Shown here: piece after piece, positions 4,571 through 7,778 of the stretch
How positions within the stretch are numbered: the first letter of the stretch is position 1
Layout: each line of letters opens with the position of its first letter
Assembly (NCBI GenBank): GCA_036626215.1
Contig: JAZKSG010000048.1
Span: forward strand, 1-7,778
DNA from: JAZKSG01 sp036626215
Lineage (GTDB): Archaea > Thermoplasmatota > E2 > DHVEG-1
Reading direction: 5' to 3'
Length of the DNA stretch: 7,778 bases
Position numbers and translations under genes: made by a program
The notes under the pieces: model-generated
What the model was told of the DNA's origin: nothing
The model's database searches: none
Seen by the model: only the letters and a program-made list of their open reading frames with translations

Positions 4571-6511
4571 TTGGTAAAAATAACGGCTCAGGAATTAGCG
4601 AAGAAGCAAAAGAAAATCTCTGTTGCAGAGTTTTTTGAGAAAAACAAACATATTTTGGGTTTTGGTAACCCTACCCGGGCATTGGTTACCAGTGTTAAAG
4701 AAGGTGTAGATAATTGTTTAGATGCCTGTGAAGAAGCAGGGATATTACCAGATATACATGTAGAGATAAAAAATGGTGATGACGATGAGGAAACAACGTT
4801 GATTGTTGAGGATAATGGACCTGGTATTGTTAAACGTGAGATTGAACATATTTTTGGTCGTTTGTTGTATGGTTCTCGTTTTCATCAGATATGTCAGAGT
4901 CGAGGTCAACAAGGTATCGGTATTTCTGCAGTGGTGTTATATGGTCAGCTTAGTACGGGTCATCATACTGTTGTTAAATCTAAAACTAGTGAAAACTATC
5001 CTGCACGGGTGGTAGAGTTGGCTATTAATACAAATAAAAATCGTGCTGAAGTAATTGGTAGTGAAAACGAGCATTGGGAGGGTAAACAAACTGGTACTCG
5101 TGTTGAGGCGTGTATAGTTGCTGATTACATTCGTGGGAAGCGTTATGTGTATGAGTATCTGCAGAATACTTCTATTGTTAATCCTCATGCTTGTATTACT
5201 TTTAAGGAACCTGATGGTACTACACATGTTTTTGAAAGGACATCGGATGAGCTTCCTCGTAGACCTACTGAGATAAAACCACATCCTGAGGGGGTGGAAC
5301 TGGGTACTCTTATCAAGATGGCGAAGAATACTAAGACCCGTAAGCTTAATTCTTTTTTGAAAACTGAGTTTAGCAGTATGGGGAGTAGAGCTGCTGAATC
5401 TGCGATTGAAGAGGCGGGGTTAGAGAAAGATCTTAAGCCATCTGAGATGACTAGGGATCAATTCCGGAAGTTGCATAGAGCTTTTAAAAAAATCAAAATT
5501 ATGGCTCCTTCTACAGATTGTCTTTCGCCGATTAGTGAGATCCTTATTAAAAGAAGTTTACGTCATGAAACTAGTGAGATTTCGCCAGAGTTTATAGCTA
5601 CTGCTTCTCGTCCTCCATCTGTATACTCTGGTAACCCTTTTCAGGTGGAAGTAGGACTTGTTTATGGTGGCGACCTACCAAAAGATGATACAGTGGATAT
5701 TAAACGTTTTGCGAATCGTGTTCCATTGTTGTATCAAAAAGGTGGATGTATCACTACTAAAGCTATTTCTTCGATTGATTGGCGTCGTTATGGTTTAGAT
5801 CAGAAGTCGGGTAAAGGTATACCTTCTGGTCCAGCGATTTTTTTAGTACATGTAGCTTCTACTCAGATTCCTTTTACCTCTGAAAGTAAAGAGGCTATAG
5901 CTGATGTTGAAGAGATAGAGAAAGAAGTAAAACTTGCTTTCCGTGAATGTGCTCGTAAAGTCCGGAGGCATATCTCAAAGAAGAAAAAACGTGCTAAAAC
6001 CCGTGAGAAGTTTGATCTTATAACTCAGATTTTACCGGAGATAGCGAAGAAGTCTTCTAAAATGTTAGATAAACCTGTTCCTAAGCTTGATAAAATTATA
6101 ACTGAGATTATGGATGTTATATGGATTGAGGATGCAGTTCAATATGAGAAAGTTAAAAGAGATAAAGCTGTTCAGACTACACTTTCTGACAACCCAGGGG
6201 AGAAAAAAGAAGGTACTATAACTAAAAGCAAGATTATGGTGGTTAACTATAAAGGTAAAGCTCAGAAGTTTGATTTATATGCAGTTGTGCCTAAGGAGGC
6301 AGTGGTAGGGGATGTATCTCCAGAGCCTGTTAAAATTTCAGATAAATACATCAAATGGAGTCTACCTAAGATTCAGCCTACCGATAAGATAGATATCAAT
6401 TTTGAATTAGCGGGGTTGGAAGAGGGGGATCTTGATGAAAATGATCTCTATATTGAAAAGATAAATCCGTCCTATGTGATTGGTGCAGACAGATGGGAGG
6501 GAAGTGAATAA
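4571..6511 (+). CDS. top6B: DNA topoisomerase VI subunit B
   Basis: The ATPase subunit of the A2B2 type IIB topoisomerase, which relaxes and decatenates DNA by ATP-gated double-strand passage. The protein has 646 residues. The GHKL ATPase is near the N-terminus: helix with Glu44 and Asn48 (VKEGVDNCLDACEEAG), Asp81 in the DNGPGI motif, and the lid GQQGIGIS at 112-119. An H2TH-like segment follows (about 250-310, with the STDCLSPI motif at 314-321), then the transducer domain (about 330-520), where Lys440 in TSESKEAIAD is the likely switch lysine, judged by its match to the GyrB loop. The remainder (about 545-640, ending PSYVIGADRW) matches the C-terminal Ig-like extension of longer euryarchaeal subunits. 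The TTG start aligns with the usual N-terminus (AKKQKKISVAEFFEKNKHILGF) and has a strong Shine-Dalgarno. It ends 3 bases before the A subunit gene, forming a two-gene operon. Confidence 0.98.
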   Translation: MVKITAQELAKKQKKISVAEFFEKNKHILGFGNPTRALVTSVKEGVDNCLDACEEAGILPDIHVEIKNGDDDEETTLIVEDNGPGIVKREIEHIFGRLLYGSRFHQICQSRGQQGIGISAVVLYGQLSTGHHTVVKSKTSENYPARVVELAINTNKNRAEVIGSENEHWEGKQTGTRVEACIVADYIRGKRYVYEYLQNTSIVNPHACITFKEPDGTTHVFERTSDELPRRPTEIKPHPEGVELGTLIKMAKNTKTRKLNSFLKTEFSSMGSRAAESAIEEAGLEKDLKPSEMTRDQFRKLHRAFKKIKIMAPSTDCLSPISEILIKRSLRHETSEISPEFIATASRPPSVYSGNPFQVEVGLVYGGDLPKDDTVDIKRFANRVPLLYQKGGCITTKAISSIDWRRYGLDQKSGKGIPSGPAIFLVHVASTQIPFTSESKEAIADVEEIEKEVKLAFRECARKVRRHISKKKKRAKTREKFDLITQILPEIAKKSSKMLDKPVPKLDKIITEIMDVIWIEDAVQYEKVKRDKAVQTTLSDNPGEKKEGTITKSKIMVVNYKGKAQKFDLYAVVPKEAVVGDVSPEPVKISDKYIKWSLPKIQPTDKIDINFELAGLEEGDLDENDLYIEKINPSYVIGADRWEGSE

Positions 6512-6514
6512 ACT

Positions 6515-7606
6515 ATGGCGAAAGATTATTCAGAAGTTGTAGAAAAAATTGATGGAATCGCTGAGAAGATATATAAAGATTTTAAAAGCACGGAGATACC
6601 TAACATTCAGCTTCCTACTCGGACGAAATCCAACATTGATTTTGATGAAAAATTAAATGTTTGGAAATATGGAAACAAAAACACTGAACGTTCAGCTAAA
6701 TCTTTGAAAGGAGCATATATGCTTCTTAGAACGATGTATATGACAGAGTTTATTAAAAACATGATTAACAACGAGAAATCTTCAACATTAAGAGAGATGT
6801 ATTATATCTCTGAAGGGTGGGATATGGCTAAGTTTCATTCTCAAAGCGAGTCGAATCTACTTGCAGAAGATTTAGAAGTTATAACCAACTGTATGAGAGA
6901 GGATTTCAAACTTCGTCCTGAGGAAGACGGCGCTAGAGTTATGGGAGATATAGAGATAGAGGAAATCACTCGTAATAAAAAGAAGAGGAGGATACATTGT
7001 CAGGATGATGTAGGAGATGCAGGATACAGTATTCCTTATAATGTTGAACCTGAAAAACTCACTTTTAAAAATATAGATGCAGATTTTATGTTAGCTATAG
7101 AAACCGGTGGTATGTTTGATCGGCTGGTAGAGAATGGTTTCGACCAAACCAATAACGCGTTGCTTGTACATCTTAAAGGACAGCCTGCTCGATCTACACG
7201 TCGATTTATCAAAAGACTTAGTGAAGAAAAACAGATACCTGTATTGGTTTTTACTGACTGTGACCCATGGAGTTTTCGAATCTTTGGTAGTGTAGCATAT
7301 GGAGCTATTAAAACAGCACATATTTCAGAGTATCTTGCTACACCTAGCGCTCAATACTTAGGTGTAACTCCATCAGATATTGAACACTATGATCTACCGA
7401 CAGATAAACTAACTAAGGGAGATATAAAATCTCTGAAAAGTGAGTTATCTGATCCACGTTTCCAAGATGATTTCTGGGAGGGAGAAATAAAACTGCAGTT
7501 AAAACTCGGTAAAAAATCAGAGCAGCAGGCCTTAGCTAAATACGGTCTTGACTATGTAACTGATACCTATCTACCAGAGAAGCTATCTGAGTTAGGTGTC
7601 ATCTAA
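6515..7606 (+). CDS. top6A: DNA topoisomerase VI subunit A
   Basis: The DNA-cleaving subunit of topoisomerase VI, homologous to Spo11. The length of 363 residues is normal. The winged-helix 5Y-CAP domain (about 65-150) contains TLREMYYISE, where Tyr97, the second of the pair at 96-97, is the expected nucleophile and Arg93 the conserved arginine. The Toprim domain (about 188-363) supplies Glu196 (AIETGGMFDRL) and Asp248/Asp250 (TDCDPW) as metal ligands. The conserved HCQDDVGDAGY (161-171), HLKGQPARSTRR and DYVTDTYLPEKL motifs are all present. From memory, the closest look-alikes are haloarchaeal-type A subunits, where the Toprim motif reads TDGDPW; here Cys249 replaces the Gly. GGAGG at 6496-6500 is 14 bases upstream, which is long, so initiation is probably coupled to the end of topo VI-B only 3 bases away. 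Confidence 0.98.
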   Translation: MAKDYSEVVEKIDGIAEKIYKDFKSTEIPNIQLPTRTKSNIDFDEKLNVWKYGNKNTERSAKSLKGAYMLLRTMYMTEFIKNMINNEKSSTLREMYYISEGWDMAKFHSQSESNLLAEDLEVITNCMREDFKLRPEEDGARVMGDIEIEEITRNKKKRRIHCQDDVGDAGYSIPYNVEPEKLTFKNIDADFMLAIETGGMFDRLVENGFDQTNNALLVHLKGQPARSTRRFIKRLSEEKQIPVLVFTDCDPWSFRIFGSVAYGAIKTAHISEYLATPSAQYLGVTPSDIEHYDLPTDKLTKGDIKSLKSELSDPRFQDDFWEGEIKLQLKLGKKSEQQALAKYGLDYVTDTYLPEKLSELGVI

Positions 7607-7614
7607 AAAAAAAA

Positions 7615-7669
7615 TTTTTTGGTTTTTTTTTTATTCTTTTTTTTAAAGTTTTTTTTGTTGTTTTTTTTT
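7615..7669 (+). terminator. Multi-tract oligo-T terminator of the topo VI operon
   Basis: Directly after the topo VI-A stop come an A10 run (7605-7614) and T tracts of 6 (7615-7620), 10 (7623-7632), 8 (7637-7644), 8 (7649-7656) and 9 (7661-7669). T-rich non-template DNA is the intrinsic termination signal of archaeal RNA polymerase, and repeated tracts raise efficiency. No GC-rich hairpin is present, as is usual for archaea. Confidence 0.75.
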
Positions 7670-7778
7670 GTGGAACTTCTATCTTCTGTTTGTTTTCCTA
7701 CGAATCTAAAACAAAAACACTGTTTTTTTTAATTTTGCAGAAAAACTCTGTTGCGGGGTTTTATGTCTACCACAATTA
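7670..7778. other. Intergenic end of the window, no supported gene
   Basis: AT-rich DNA with another T8 tract at 7723-7730. On the plus strand an ATG at 7763, preceded by GGGG at 7755-7758, could begin a gene reading MSTTI before the edge. On the minus strand two short frames are open from the edge, with stops at 7729-7731 and 7706-7708. None is long enough to judge. Confidence 0.3.

Noticed and set aside
4937..5284. A minus-strand open frame inside topo VI-B.
   Set aside because: Shadow of a strongly conserved gene on the other strand, with no family features.
5855..5905. Gln432 in the STQIPF segment of topo VI-B looked like loss of the ATP-sensing switch lysine.
   Set aside because: The TSESKEAIAD segment aligns better with the GyrB QTKTKLG loop, making Lys440 the switch lysine; as I recall, the STx position varies in euryarchaeal subunits.
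7729..7776. Minus-strand frame open from the window edge reading VVDIKPRNRVFLQN.
   Set aside because: Only 15 codons with another frame also open; too little to support a partial gene.
7763..7778. Plus-strand ATG with GGGG upstream, reading MSTTI to the edge.
   Set aside because: Five codons cannot establish a gene; noted only as a possible start of the next gene.

Overview
The window is an AT-rich archaeal chromosome segment. The strongest lineage evidence is an adjacent topoisomerase VI gene pair (B subunit, then A subunit) at 4571-7606. It is supported by TATA-like promoter elements, short T-tract terminators, an Asn-rich surface beta-helix protein with an archaeosortase-type tail, and soluble PAS histidine kinases with a stand-alone receiver. 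From memory of family sequences, the topo VI subunits look euryarchaeal: the B subunit has the long C-terminal extension and the A subunit resembles haloarchaeal forms. I suggest, tentatively, a member of the Thermoplasmatota outside Thermoplasmatales (which I recall use gyrase instead), or a related euryarchaeal lineage.

Left half (1-4036), all on the minus strand. In transcription order: a secreted NosD-like parallel beta-helix protein (4036-3041), a soluble PAS histidine kinase (2986-1865), a single-domain CheY-like receiver (1732-1370), a possible 25-residue ORF (1320-1243) overlapping the next gene, and a second PAS-PAS histidine kinase (1243 to the window edge, cut off after its phosphorylation box). 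The kinases and receiver form a cytoplasmic two-component cluster. No effector domain is visible, so the output is probably protein-protein contact.

Right half (4083-7606), all on the plus strand. A small DUF192 protein is divergent from the NosD-like gene across 46 bases. It is followed by a promoter and leader with a strong Shine-Dalgarno serving a TTG start, then topo VI-B and topo VI-A three bases apart. Together the subunits form the A2B2 ATP-dependent type IIB topoisomerase. A long series of T-tracts (7615-7669) ends this unit. The last ~100 bases hold no gene I can support.

I did not find a CRISPR array, insertion sequence, tRNA or rRNA, or a convincing novel system. Most of the window is ordinary archaeal housekeeping and signalling. 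The points worth a second look are the archaeosortase-like tail on a protein rich in glycosylation sequons, the tiny ORF overlapping a kinase start, the cysteine-bearing PAS domain, and the leader of the topo VI operon.
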